Origin: UBA6115 sp964346355
GTDB lineage: Bacteria; Bacillota; Clostridia; Christensenellales; Aristaeellaceae
Assembly (NCBI GenBank): GCA_964346355.1
Contig: CAYFUH010000034.1
Coordinates: forward strand, 1 to 16,965
Length of the DNA: 16,965 nt
Direction: 5' to 3'
A model generated the notes under the pieces. It was not told the DNA's origin, did not search any database, and saw only the letters and a program-made list of their open reading frames with translations. The translations under genes and the position numbers were made by a program. Shown in pieces: positions 6,694 to 13,285 of the stretch. Within the stretch, counting starts at the first letter, position 1. Every line of letters begins with the position of its first letter.

Positions 6694-7094
6694 CAGGGGG
6701 TTTGCGGGGGCGGGCTTGCTTCGGGCGCGCGGGTGGGCAGGCCCAGCACCTCCGGGTTTTGCACCACAAAGCGGATCTCCCCCGGGAAGAGGTAGCCGTA
6801 CTTGGTGCGGGCTTCGTTGGCGATAAACTGATCCGTCTGCGCCAGGCGCACCTGCTCCGCCATGCGCAGGATGTCGCGCTCCTTCTCAAACACCAGGTCA
6901 TCCGCCTCGTCCACAATGGCGCGCATGCGGGCGATGCCCTCATCATACTGGCGGGAGAGCACCCAGCCCATCAAAAGGATCATGACGCACACAATGACCA
7001 GCGTATGCCAACGGATGCGCACATCCAAAAAACGGCGCGCGGTGATGGGGCGGCGCTTTTTGGGGGTTCCCTGCTGCGGCTCTTGGTAGTGCAT
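6693..7094 (-). CDS. DivIC/FtsB-like septum formation initiator
   Basis: A 133-residue bitopic membrane protein. It has a basic cytoplasmic N-terminus (10-28), one membrane segment (about 31-47), an extracellular coiled coil (about 50-88) and the family signature ANEARTKYGYLFPGEIRF (92-109), ending in a Pro-rich tail. It should act at the division septum with FtsL- and FtsQ/DivIB-type partners. ATG at 7094 is supported by TAAGGA 7-8 nt upstream, which overlaps the stop of the preceding gene. It is the fourth gene of the operon, and pairing of a DivIC-like gene with Ppx/GppA is common in Clostridia. Confidence 0.88.
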   Translation of the reverse strand: MHYQEPQQGTPKKRRPITARRFLDVRIRWHTLVIVCVMILLMGWVLSRQYDEGIARMRAIVDEADDLVFEKERDILRMAEQVRLAQTDQFIANEARTKYGYLFPGEIRFVVQNPEVLGLPTRAPEASPPPQTP

Positions 7095-7104
7095 CGTGTG
7101 TTCC

Positions 7105-7749
7105 TTAGCGCACAGTCAGCTCCACCAAGTGGGGCTGGCAGGACAAGTCCTCCCGCGTGACGCGCAGGAGGGGCTGGACGGAGGGAATCAGCGGGGCCAT
7201 GGCCTCCAAAAAGGGCGCCAGCGTGGTGATTTTATCAATGCCGCCCTGCGCGCTCTTGTAGTGCATGGGAATGATGACGCGGGGCTGAAGCAGCTTGATG
7301 GTGTGCGCCGCCATGTCCGCGTCCAGGGTATAGGTGCCGCCAATGGGGAGAAGCAGGATGTCCGGCATGAACAACTGCTCGGCCAAATCAGGCCCGGGCA
7401 CCTCGCCCAAATCGCCCAGGTGAAGGACGGCCAGGCCGTCTGTCTCCACCCGCGTGCACAGGATTTCTCCCCGCAGCCTGCCCTGCTCCTGGTCGTGGTA
7501 GGCCTTCACCGCGCGCACGCGGATGCCGGGCAGGGGGGTGTGCGTTCCCTCTGTATCAATCACGATGGGCTTGCCGTCCACCTTGTCCACATGGTTGTGG
7601 TCAAAATGGTGGTGGGAGATACAGACGACATCGGCCTTCACCCTGCGCATCGGAAAGCCGATTTCGCTGGGGAAGGGATCAAACAGCACACGCCTGCCGT
7701 CCGCTGTTTCCAGCAGAAACTCCGCGTGGCCGTGATAGGTGATGATCAT
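7105..7749 (-). CDS. Metallo-beta-lactamase-fold hydrolase (UPF0173-like)
   Basis: A 214-residue cytoplasmic protein of the small MBL-fold group annotated as metal-dependent hydrolase. Zinc-binding residues are visible: HHHFDH (46-51, giving H46, H48, D50, H51), H85 in KAYHDQEQG, D113 in HLGDLG and H163 in IPMHY. The substrate is not known for this family. It starts at ATG 7749, which overlaps the stop of the upstream 164-aa gene by 4 bp, and AAAGGAGG lies within that gene's last codons. It is the third gene of the DUF1934-to-Ppx operon. It has no recognisable partner domain and no signal peptide. Confidence 0.88.
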   Translation of the reverse strand: MIITYHGHAEFLLETADGRRVLFDPFPSEIGFPMRRVKADVVCISHHHFDHNHVDKVDGKPIVIDTEGTHTPLPGIRVRAVKAYHDQEQGRLRGEILCTRVETDGLAVLHLGDLGEVPGPDLAEQLFMPDILLLPIGGTYTLDADMAAHTIKLLQPRVIIPMHYKSAQGGIDKITTLAPFLEAMAPLIPSVQPLLRVTREDLSCQPHLVELTVR

Positions 7750-8240
7750 GCTTGCCCTCCTTTCATGGTGAGAAGCAGTGGCAGGTAGTAGCTGGGGACA
7801 GGCTGTTTTGTTCGCAGGCTGATGGCGAGGCGTTCACCTGCCTGCTTGGTCAGCGCCCTGGTGTACCCGGCGTCCCAGCGGCGAAGGGCCAGCCTGGCGT
7901 CATCTTGCATGCCGGGCGTGAACAGGCCCTGGTGCCTGGCATAGATGCGCGCCAGACCGTGGGCTTCTTCCCTTGCCTGTGCCGGCATGTCTGCCAGCAA
8001 CTGGTCAAAAAACGCGGCGTAGCCAGCATAGGGCCAGTCTATCAGCAGGTGGGTGTCCATGTCCTGGATGATAAACCCGGCTTCCCGCAGCCTTTGTGCG
8101 GTATCCTCATAGGTTTTGGCGTCCATGCGCGCTTTGGCGTCACTGGCAAACAGCGCGCGCATGGAGGTATCGCGCCGGATGAAGGGGCCGGGGCCCACAA
8201 TCGCGCGCAGGCGCGCCTGGACCGCCTTAAGCCCTGCCAT
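7746..8240 (-). CDS. Conserved-looking protein of unknown function, 164 aa
   Basis: I recognise no family. The start at 8240 (MAGLKAVQARL) is preferred over the longer open frame to 8456, because the extra 72 residues are out-of-frame readthrough of the DUF1934 gene and look random. The chosen ATG overlaps the DUF1934 3' end by 14 bp with AGAAGG just upstream. The protein is soluble and predicted alpha-helical, with Arg- and Ala-rich ends and an aromatic centre (LIDWPYAGYAAFFDQLL, 66-82). The tail contains VPSYYLPLLLTM (148-159). Its stop overlaps the MBL hydrolase ATG, so the two are probably co-translated. Function cannot be inferred beyond membership of the operon. Confidence 0.75.
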   Translation of the reverse strand: MAGLKAVQARLRAIVGPGPFIRRDTSMRALFASDAKARMDAKTYEDTAQRLREAGFIIQDMDTHLLIDWPYAGYAAFFDQLLADMPAQAREEAHGLARIYARHQGLFTPGMQDDARLALRRWDAGYTRALTKQAGERLAISLRTKQPVPSYYLPLLLTMKGGQA

Positions 8241-8673
8241 CCTTCTTCTTGGTTTCAAAGGCGATGTCCAGCTTGTGGACGGAGGTGTAGCGCCCCTGGA
8301 TGTCCAGCTGGTAGCGCAGGCTGACCTCGCCATCGCCGTTTTTGTTGACAGAATAATCCACCTGCGTGGGGTAAATGCCCATGCTGAGCACGCCGTAGGG
8401 CGTCTGGTAGTTGCCCTCAAAGCGGTGGCCCTTGCGGAAGACCAGGTCGCTGGCAAATGCGCCCTTGCGTGCCACGGTGACCATGCCCTCGCCCATGGTC
8501 ATGGTAATGTCGTGTTTTTCCTCGCTGCCGGCGTGGCGCTCGGTATAGCGCAGCTTCCACTGCCTGGCGTCGCCGGAGAGGGTGCCGAAGGTGGTCATGT
8601 GCATGGCCTCGTCTTCGTCGTGCTTGTTGTACGCCATTCCTGTCACGGTCAGCTTGACCGGTTTGTTTTTCAT
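8227..8673 (-). CDS. DUF1934 domain protein (YwiB-like calycin barrel)
   Basis: A 148-residue, beta-rich protein spanning the whole DUF1934 family. Typical blocks are VKLTVTGM near the N-terminus, ITMTMGEGMVTVARKG (56-71), YQTPYGVLSMGIYPTQV (89-105) and GEVSLRYQLDIQG (115-127). The family has a lipocalin-like barrel and no assigned biochemical role. ATG 8673 is chosen over a GTG at 8682 because GGAGGT lies 7 nt upstream of it. It is the first gene of the five-gene minus-strand operon, behind the promoter at 8714-8719. Confidence 0.85.
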   Translation of the reverse strand: MKNKPVKLTVTGMAYNKHDEDEAMHMTTFGTLSGDARQWKLRYTERHAGSEEKHDITMTMGEGMVTVARKGAFASDLVFRKGHRFEGNYQTPYGVLSMGIYPTQVDYSVNKNGDGEVSLRYQLDIQGRYTSVHKLDIAFETKKKDGRA

Positions 8674-8713
8674 GAACGTCACCTCCTGTTTGGGTTTGAT
8701 AGGAACCCACCTG

Positions 8714-8722
8714 ATTATAGCA
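8714..8722 (-). promoter_or_regulatory. Extended -10 promoter of the DUF1934-Ppx operon
   Basis: On the minus strand a perfect TATAAT (8719-8714) is preceded by TGC, giving the extended -10 form TGnTATAAT. The -35 region (TTCGCC or TGTTCG) is poor, consistent with reliance on the extended element. It lies about 40 bp before the DUF1934 start. Confidence 0.65.
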
Positions 8723-8925
8723 TACCCGGGAAGGGGGCGAACAGGTGGGGCGGGCTGTGTCGTCTCACACTGGGAAGCCGCGGCTCATTGTTCACAAAAG
8801 AGGGAGCAGAATTTTCACACAATGGACAAATTTTGATGAAAACCCGGTGCTACACTGCAGGTGTCCGGTCAGTGCATTGTCACAGGCTGAGGACAGGTAT
8901 CAAACGCAAAGGAGAATCAAGTGCC
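8720..8925. other. Intergenic region between divergent genes
   Basis: About 200 bp between the DUF1934 promoter and the protease remnant. I see no gene here. TGCTACACT (8850-8858) could be an extended -10 for the plus-strand remnant, but no good -35 is correctly spaced. The AT-richer stretch 8806-8840 is otherwise featureless. Confidence 0.4.
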
Positions 8926-9473
8926 ATGAAGCGATTGTTGATGAAGCAAGTGAAGCAGCTGGCGGCGGCCTTTTTGGTTTGCTGCCTGATGACCGGGGCA
9001 ACGGTCTGTTTTGCATGATTGACCGGGAAAACTGCCTGGGGGATGCGGCCACCCGCAGGGCCCTGGGCGTGGCGGACAAGCTGGATGCAGCCTGCCAGGC
9101 GGTACTGGACAGCATCATCGTGGTGGGGGCTTCTGAAAAGCCCGATATCAAGGGGCGCTACCTGATGGCGATGGAAAGCAATTACGGCCAGGCGGTCACC
9201 ATCGCAGCGCCCGGGGACGATATCATCAGCGCCGTGCCCGGGGGCTACCAGTCCCTGGGGGGCACCTCCCAGGCTGCCCCCATGGTGGCGGCTGCGGCTG
9301 CCCTCATCTGGTCCATGAAACCGGAACTCTCCCCCGGATTAGTGAAGGCCATCCTGGTGGACAGCGCAAACGAACAGGTGCTGGACGAAAACCAGGGCCG
9401 GGGGGACAATCCCCGCATCAGCTACCCTCTAATAAACCTGCTGGAGGCGGCCAAACTGGTGAAAAGCAGGTAA
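8926..9473 (+). pseudogene. Decayed S8 (subtilisin-like) serine protease
   Basis: Two pieces in different frames. Bases 8926-9018 encode a 30-residue signal peptide (MKRLLMKQVKQLAAAFLVCC to VCFA) behind AAAGGAG (8908-8914), then stop. From 9015, in another frame, 152 residues match only the C-terminal third of a subtilase: DSIIVVGAS, SNYGQAVTIAAPGDDI, then the catalytic-serine block GGTSQAAPMVAAAAALIW. The catalytic Asp and His regions, normally about 150 or more residues, are missing. The simplest reading is a large internal deletion that joined the export signal to the tail out of frame. The stop and next ATG overlap (ATGA), so the tail could still be translated, but it would lack both a signal and two of the three catalytic residues. 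It is therefore not expected to be an active protease. Confidence 0.8.
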
Positions 9474-9504
9474 AAAAAGGGGGCAGCCGGATGGCTGCCC
9501 CCTT
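9472..9504 (-). terminator. Strong terminator of the sugar ABC importer
   Basis: A perfect 10-bp stem, GGGGGCAGCC-GGAT-GGCTGCCCCC (9479-9502), is followed on the minus strand by seven T (from the A-run at 9472-9478). It sits 23 bp past the binding-protein stop. The protease remnant's stop codon (9471-9473) falls inside the A-run, so the two convergent genes share this element. Confidence 0.92.
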
Positions 9505-9526
9505 GGGTTGGTTGGTGGGTGAAAAC

Positions 9527-10939
9527 TTACTTGGCGAAGTACTCGTCAACCTGCTTCTGGAACTCTTCCATGATCTTGTCCAGGCCGACAGCCTTCATGG
9601 CTTCGATCATCTTGGGCACCAGCACCTCGGGATCCTCAGCGCCGGTGAGCAGCTCGGATGCGAAATCTTCGTACACGCCCTTCACCAGGGTGACTTCGTT
9701 TTCGATGTCCTTCATATCCAGGTTGAAGCCAAACAGTACGGTGGGGGTGGCGGTCTCGTTGACCACTTCGATTTCCTCAAACATGCCGGGGTTGGTGTTC
9801 TCGGCGGTTAAGACGGCGTGGTTGCCCTGGGTGTAGCGGGCCCACGGCCAGGCTTTCTCAGCATCTTTCACGACCAGGCCATCCTCGTTGTAGGTGAAGT
9901 TGACGCCTTCCTCGCCGTAGCAGATCATGTCACGCAGCTTGGTGTCGGTGTTGACCAATTCCAGGAACTGGAGCACCTTCTCGGGGTTCTTGGCGCCGGC
10001 ATAAACGCCGTTCATGGAGCCCATGATGGAGCCCGCGCTGAAGATGGGGCCGATGAAGGGGTTGGTGATGCCGGTGACCTTGGTTTCTTCGCCAGCGTCA
10101 TTGGTCGTGGTGTAGGGCCAGGCGCCAGGCCAGCCCTGGGCCACAAAGAAGGGCAGCTCGCTGGGGGTCTCGGCCAGGGTGAAGGCATCCTGGTTGATGA
10201 TGCCGTCCTTGTACCAGGTGTGCAGCTGCTTGAGGTTGGCCATGATGTCCTCGGTCTCAAACACGGAGACGACCTTGCGCTCGGCGTCGTCATAGCGCAC
10301 GCCAACAGCGGGGAAGCCCAGGCCAGCGCCATCATACACGTCCAGCATGTGGTAGGCGCCGCCCTTGTTCATGGTGAAGGGGGCTTCAATGCCGGCTTCC
10401 TTCATCTTGCGCAGGACGGGATCCAGGGTGGCAAAATCCTTGGCGCCGCTCACATCGATGCCGTGCTCTTCCATGACCAGGGGGTTAAACACGAAGTAGT
10501 GGGCTAAGGCGGAGTCCTTCAAAGTGGGCACGGCGTAGATTTTGCCGTCGATGGTGATGGCTTCCCACATGCCTTCGGGAATCAGCGCCTTTAAGGCGGG
10601 CACTGTGTCCAAAAGGGGCTTGATGTCCAGCAGGACGCCCTTTTGGATGTCAGCAGGGTAGCTGCCGCCGTCGGTGAAGACAACGTCAAAATACTCGCCG
10701 CCGTTGATGATGGCGTTGCGCCGGTCGCCATAGGCGCCCCAGCTTAAGATGTCAATGTCCAGGGTGACGCCGATTTTCTCCATCAGGTATTCGTCCACCT
10801 TGGCCTTCCAGGTGTCCACGTTCTCCGGCATGCCGTTGCCTAAGGAGACCCACTTCACCGGCACGGCTTCCGCCAGTGCCAGGGGGGCGATGGACAGCAG
10901 CATGACAGCTGCCAGGAGCAGGGTGAGAAGTTTTCTCAT
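9527..10939 (-). CDS. Sugar ABC transporter extracellular binding protein
   Basis: A solute-binding protein of the large oligosaccharide class (LplA/YtcQ-like), 470 residues. It has a signal peptide MRKLLTLLLAAVMLLS with a probable signal peptidase I site at ALA-EA (23/24). There is no lipobox cysteine, which is unusual for a Gram-positive binding protein. The mature part has the type-1 binding-protein pattern, including LTLDIDILSW-like early strands, EYFDVVFTDG, GKIYAVPTL and a SIMGSMNGVYAGAKNPEKVLQFLELV segment. Start 10939 is chosen over 10978 because AAGGAGG lies 7 nt upstream and the signal peptide begins there. It is third in the operon after the two permeases, 87 bp downstream, with its own candidate promoter and repeats. 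The ligand is unknown; an oligosaccharide is likely. Confidence 0.92.
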   Translation of the reverse strand: MRKLLTLLLAAVMLLSIAPLALAEAVPVKWVSLGNGMPENVDTWKAKVDEYLMEKIGVTLDIDILSWGAYGDRRNAIINGGEYFDVVFTDGGSYPADIQKGVLLDIKPLLDTVPALKALIPEGMWEAITIDGKIYAVPTLKDSALAHYFVFNPLVMEEHGIDVSGAKDFATLDPVLRKMKEAGIEAPFTMNKGGAYHMLDVYDGAGLGFPAVGVRYDDAERKVVSVFETEDIMANLKQLHTWYKDGIINQDAFTLAETPSELPFFVAQGWPGAWPYTTTNDAGEETKVTGITNPFIGPIFSAGSIMGSMNGVYAGAKNPEKVLQFLELVNTDTKLRDMICYGEEGVNFTYNEDGLVVKDAEKAWPWARYTQGNHAVLTAENTNPGMFEEIEVVNETATPTVLFGFNLDMKDIENEVTLVKGVYEDFASELLTGAEDPEVLVPKMIEAMKAVGLDKIMEEFQKQVDEYFAK

Positions 10940-10951
10940 GAGGTTTCCTCC

Positions 10952-10997
10952 TTGAATTATGAATATGTGATCAACCATTTTCAGGTTGTATCAACCA
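10952..10997. promoter_or_regulatory. Candidate promoter with repeats before the binding-protein gene
   Basis: The 87-bp gap between permease and binding-protein genes holds two copies of ATCAACCA (10970-10977, 10990-10997) spaced 20 bp, about two helical turns. It also holds the inverted repeat GGTTG-TAT-CAACC (10984-10996). On the minus strand CATAAT (10960-10955), with a weak CTGAAA 17 bp upstream, could be a promoter. The repeats resemble the palindrome at 13059-13070, suggesting a shared regulator that boosts or controls the binding protein separately. Confidence 0.4.
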
Positions 10998-11026
10998 CTG
11001 GTAAGTATACCCTTTCTGCCGCCAGA

Positions 11027-11956
11027 TTAACCCTTCACCGCGCCGATGGTGAGGCCGGAGATGAAGTACTTCTGGAAGAAGGGGTAGGCCATGGCAATGG
11101 GCATCACGATTAATACCGCAATGGCCATCCGGGCGGATTCCCGGGGCATGGACTTAATGTATTCCTGGGCGCTGGCGCCCACGCCGGGGGTTTTGGCCAG
11201 AAACTCGATGTTCATGACGATCTGCTGCAGCAAATACTGCAGGGTGTACATCTTGGTGTTGGTGATGTAGAGCATGGATAAGAACCAGTCGTTCCAGTAG
11301 CCGAAGCTGAGGAACAGCGCCAGGGTGGCAAGCACGGGTTTGGAAATGGGCAGGACAATCTTGCTGTAAATCAGCAGCTGGCCCGCGCCGTCAATCTTGG
11401 CGGACTCCACAATGGAATCCGGGATGGTGGTCCGAAAGAAGGTTTTTGAAATCACCACGTTGAAGCTGGACACCAACAGGGGCAAAATCAGCGCGTGGAG
11501 GCCGTTTTTAAACTGCAGCAGCTGCACGTTGATGACGTAGCTGGCCACCATGCCGCCGTTGAAAATCATGGGGATGAACACCATCCAGGTGAGGAAGCCC
11601 TTGAGCTTATAGTCCGGCCGGCTCATCACATAGCCCAGTACAGTGGTGAGGAGCACCCCCACGGTGGTGCCAATGGCGGTGACGGTGGCGCTCATCAATA
11701 GGGCGTTTAAAATCTGGCTGCGCTCGTTCCACAGGAATTTGTAAGCCTGGAGGGAAAAATCCCGGGGGATGAGCTGGTAGCCCAATTGCTTGATGCTGTT
11801 CTCATCGGTGATGGAGATTAAGAACACCACCACAAAGGGCAGGAAGCAGGCCAGGGCAAAAAACAGCATGACGGCATTGAAGGCCAAATTGGTGGGGGCC
11901 TTGATGCGGTTTAATTTGTTGTCCTTGTGGACTTCTTTTTCGTAATTCTTTTCCAT
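11027..11956 (-). CDS. Carbohydrate ABC transporter permease (YtcP/LplC type)
   Basis: Inner permease subunit, 309 residues, with about six membrane segments. The first spans about 28-49. The EAA loop that contacts the ATPase is ESAKIDGAGQLLIYSKIVLP (184-203), followed by the SFGYWNDWF block (217-225) typical of the MalG/YtcP family. It begins 12 bp after the first permease gene, with GGGAGG 5 nt before its ATG. It pairs with the upstream permease to form the channel. No ATP-binding gene lies in the window; such systems often share a genome-wide MsmX-like ATPase. Confidence 0.93.
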   Translation of the reverse strand: MEKNYEKEVHKDNKLNRIKAPTNLAFNAVMLFFALACFLPFVVVFLISITDENSIKQLGYQLIPRDFSLQAYKFLWNERSQILNALLMSATVTAIGTTVGVLLTTVLGYVMSRPDYKLKGFLTWMVFIPMIFNGGMVASYVINVQLLQFKNGLHALILPLLVSSFNVVISKTFFRTTIPDSIVESAKIDGAGQLLIYSKIVLPISKPVLATLALFLSFGYWNDWFLSMLYITNTKMYTLQYLLQQIVMNIEFLAKTPGVGASAQEYIKSMPRESARMAIAVLIVMPIAMAYPFFQKYFISGLTIGAVKG

Positions 11957-11968
11957 GTCAGCCTCCCA

Positions 11969-12943
11969 CTAAATCAGGGCGTTGTCCGGGTCGATGCGCC
12001 GGATCAAGGCGTTGGCCAGTAGGATGGTGATGCAGCAGGCCACCGACTGGATGAAGGTGGGCGCCGCAATCATGCCGTAGGGCATGGAGGAGCGCAGGCT
12101 CTGGAAGACGAAGGTGTCAATGGTAGCGGACACATTGTAAATGGACTGCGGAATCCCCTGCGTGACCTGGTAGAAGAGGCCGAAGTCCGAATAGAAGATG
12201 CGGCCCACGGACAGGATGAACATCATGATCATCATGGGCTTGAGGCTGGGCAGGGTGATGTAGCGCACCTGCTGGGGCTTGGTGGCCCCGTCAATCACCG
12301 CGGCTTCGTACAGGCTGTGGTCAATGCCGGTGATGGCCGCCAAATAGATGACCATGCCGTTGCCCACGCCCTTCCAGAGGTTTAACAGCGGAAAGGCGAA
12401 GACCCAGAAGCGGGGTGTGCGGTAGAAGTTGGTGGGCACCATGCCCGCCGCCTTTTGCATACTGACCACAATGCCGTTTTGCGCGTTTAAGAAGGCATAG
12501 ACAAAATAACTGACCACAACCCAGCTTAAAAAGTGGGGGAAGAACATCATGGTCTGGTAGGCCTTGGCGCCGCGCTGGTTGCGCAGCATGGAGATGATGA
12601 TGGCCAAAGTGACCGGCACCACGATGCCCAGGATAATAAAGACGATGTTGTAGGCGATGGTGTTGCGCAGCAAAATCCAGATCCTGCCGCCCATGAACAG
12701 GTATTTAAAGTTAGAAAGCCCCGCCCACTGGCTGTTGAGCAGGCTTCGGAAGAAGGACGCCCCGGGCGTGATTTTATAGTTGAGGAAGGGGAGGATGATG
12801 CCGAACATGGGAAGGTAGCAGAAGATGAGGTACCACAGGCTGGTGGGAAGCGCGAGGATGCTCAGCTCTGTGTCGTCACGTGTCCATTTTTTGCGGCGCA
12901 CTTTGACTTCCTTCACAGGCTGCTGATGATGAGCAACAGACAT
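11969..12943 (-). CDS. Carbohydrate ABC transporter permease (LplB type)
   Basis: Permease subunit of 324 residues with a basic cytoplasmic N-terminus (11-20) and about six membrane segments, the first at about 30-50. The EAA loop is YEAAVIDGATKPQQVRYITL (212-231) followed by P232. FYSDFGLFYQVTQG-type residues (250-263) are characteristic of LplB relatives used for complex oligosaccharide import. ATG 12943 is chosen over 12970 because AAAGGAGG is 6 nt upstream. It is the first gene of the importer operon, directly behind a near-perfect promoter. Confidence 0.93.
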   Translation of the reverse strand: MSVAHHQQPVKEVKVRRKKWTRDDTELSILALPTSLWYLIFCYLPMFGIILPFLNYKITPGASFFRSLLNSQWAGLSNFKYLFMGGRIWILLRNTIAYNIVFIILGIVVPVTLAIIISMLRNQRGAKAYQTMMFFPHFLSWVVVSYFVYAFLNAQNGIVVSMQKAAGMVPTNFYRTPRFWVFAFPLLNLWKGVGNGMVIYLAAITGIDHSLYEAAVIDGATKPQQVRYITLPSLKPMMIMMFILSVGRIFYSDFGLFYQVTQGIPQSIYNVSATIDTFVFQSLRSSMPYGMIAAPTFIQSVACCITILLANALIRRIDPDNALI

Positions 12944-12997
12944 GGAGCCCCTCCTTTCAGGACGATTCATTGGTTTCTACTTTCATTTGCGTACTTT

Positions 12998-13026
12998 ATC
13001 TTAGCAATGCCTCCGCCGCTTGTCAA
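12998..13026 (-). promoter_or_regulatory. Strong promoter of the sugar ABC importer operon
   Basis: On the minus strand, a perfect TTGACA (13026-13021), a 17-bp spacer ending in TGC (extended -10), and TAAGAT (13003-12998) lie 54 bp before the first permease start. A GTTGTATACAAC palindrome lies 33 bp further upstream. Confidence 0.82.
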
Positions 13027-13051
13027 TGAGTATGCAGGGAATTAAGGCCTG

Positions 13052-13076
13052 AAACTTGGTTGTATACAACAAGTTT
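13052..13076. promoter_or_regulatory. Operator-like palindrome GTTGTATACAAC
   Basis: A perfect 12-bp palindrome at 13059-13070. Allowing one bulged G, its arms extend to AAACTT...AAGTTT (13052-13076), giving about 12 paired positions on each side. TGTATACA-type cores are typical of GntR-family and some other sugar-responsive regulators. The centre is about 73 bp upstream of the predicted importer transcription start, which suits an activator or a distal repressor site. The regulator itself is not in the window. Confidence 0.55.
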
Positions 13077-13225
13077 TGCGGGATTTTCTCAAAACAGACA
13101 AACGAAAAAGACGCAAAAAAGTGCAAGTTTACACATTGCTGTGCATGAATATTCGCCGCCCGCGCGTTTGATGGGCGAAGGACGGGCGGGTAAATCCCGG
13201 GCAGCCCGGCTGCGGCCTTCCTTTC
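13077..13225. other. Gene-free stretch between divergent operons
   Basis: About 150 bp between the importer operator and the phosphorylase promoter. I see no gene. It contains a GC-rich stretch with mutually exclusive short inverted repeats: TTCGCC (13153-13158) with GGCGAA, or CCGCCCG (13157-13163) with CGGGCGG (13183-13189). No recognisable riboswitch or RNA gene is evident, and it lies upstream of the mapped plus-strand promoter. Confidence 0.4.
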
Positions 13226-13255
13226 TTTACGCGTATAAAGCGCTTGTGTTATACT
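13226..13255 (+). promoter_or_regulatory. Promoter of the phosphorylase operon
   Basis: TTTACG (13226-13231), an 18-bp spacer and TATACT (13250-13255) lie 30 bp before the phosphorylase ATG, giving a short leader. The -10 is strong and the -35 moderate. Confidence 0.6.
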
Positions 13256-13285
13256 GTTAGCAAAGAATTGTATGGTGGAGGGCGT

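Noticed and set aside
8241..8456. 72-residue N-terminal extension of the 164-aa unknown protein
   Set aside because: It is an Arg/Thr/Ser-rich shadow of the DUF1934 gene in another frame. The ATG at 8240 fits the operon overlap pattern.
8745..9014. N-terminal extension of the protease frame, making a 242-aa protein
   Set aside because: The extension has no family resemblance, crosses the divergent intergenic region and has no ribosome site. The real signal peptide for this gene is in another frame.
8116..9018. 300-aa plus-strand open frame opposite the unknown and DUF1934 genes
   Set aside because: Most of it is antisense to two well-supported genes. Only its last 30 codons (8926-9018) are a real signal peptide with their own ribosome site.
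9818..10507. 229-aa plus-strand open frame inside the binding-protein gene
   Set aside because: It is antisense to a clear solute-binding protein, His/Gly/Val-rich, with no family signature or ribosome site. It is typical of GC-rich shadow frames.
13130..13225. Possible structured RNA or riboswitch ahead of the phosphorylase
   Set aside because: The inverted repeats are short and GC-driven, match no riboswitch I know, and lie upstream of the better promoter at 13226-13255.
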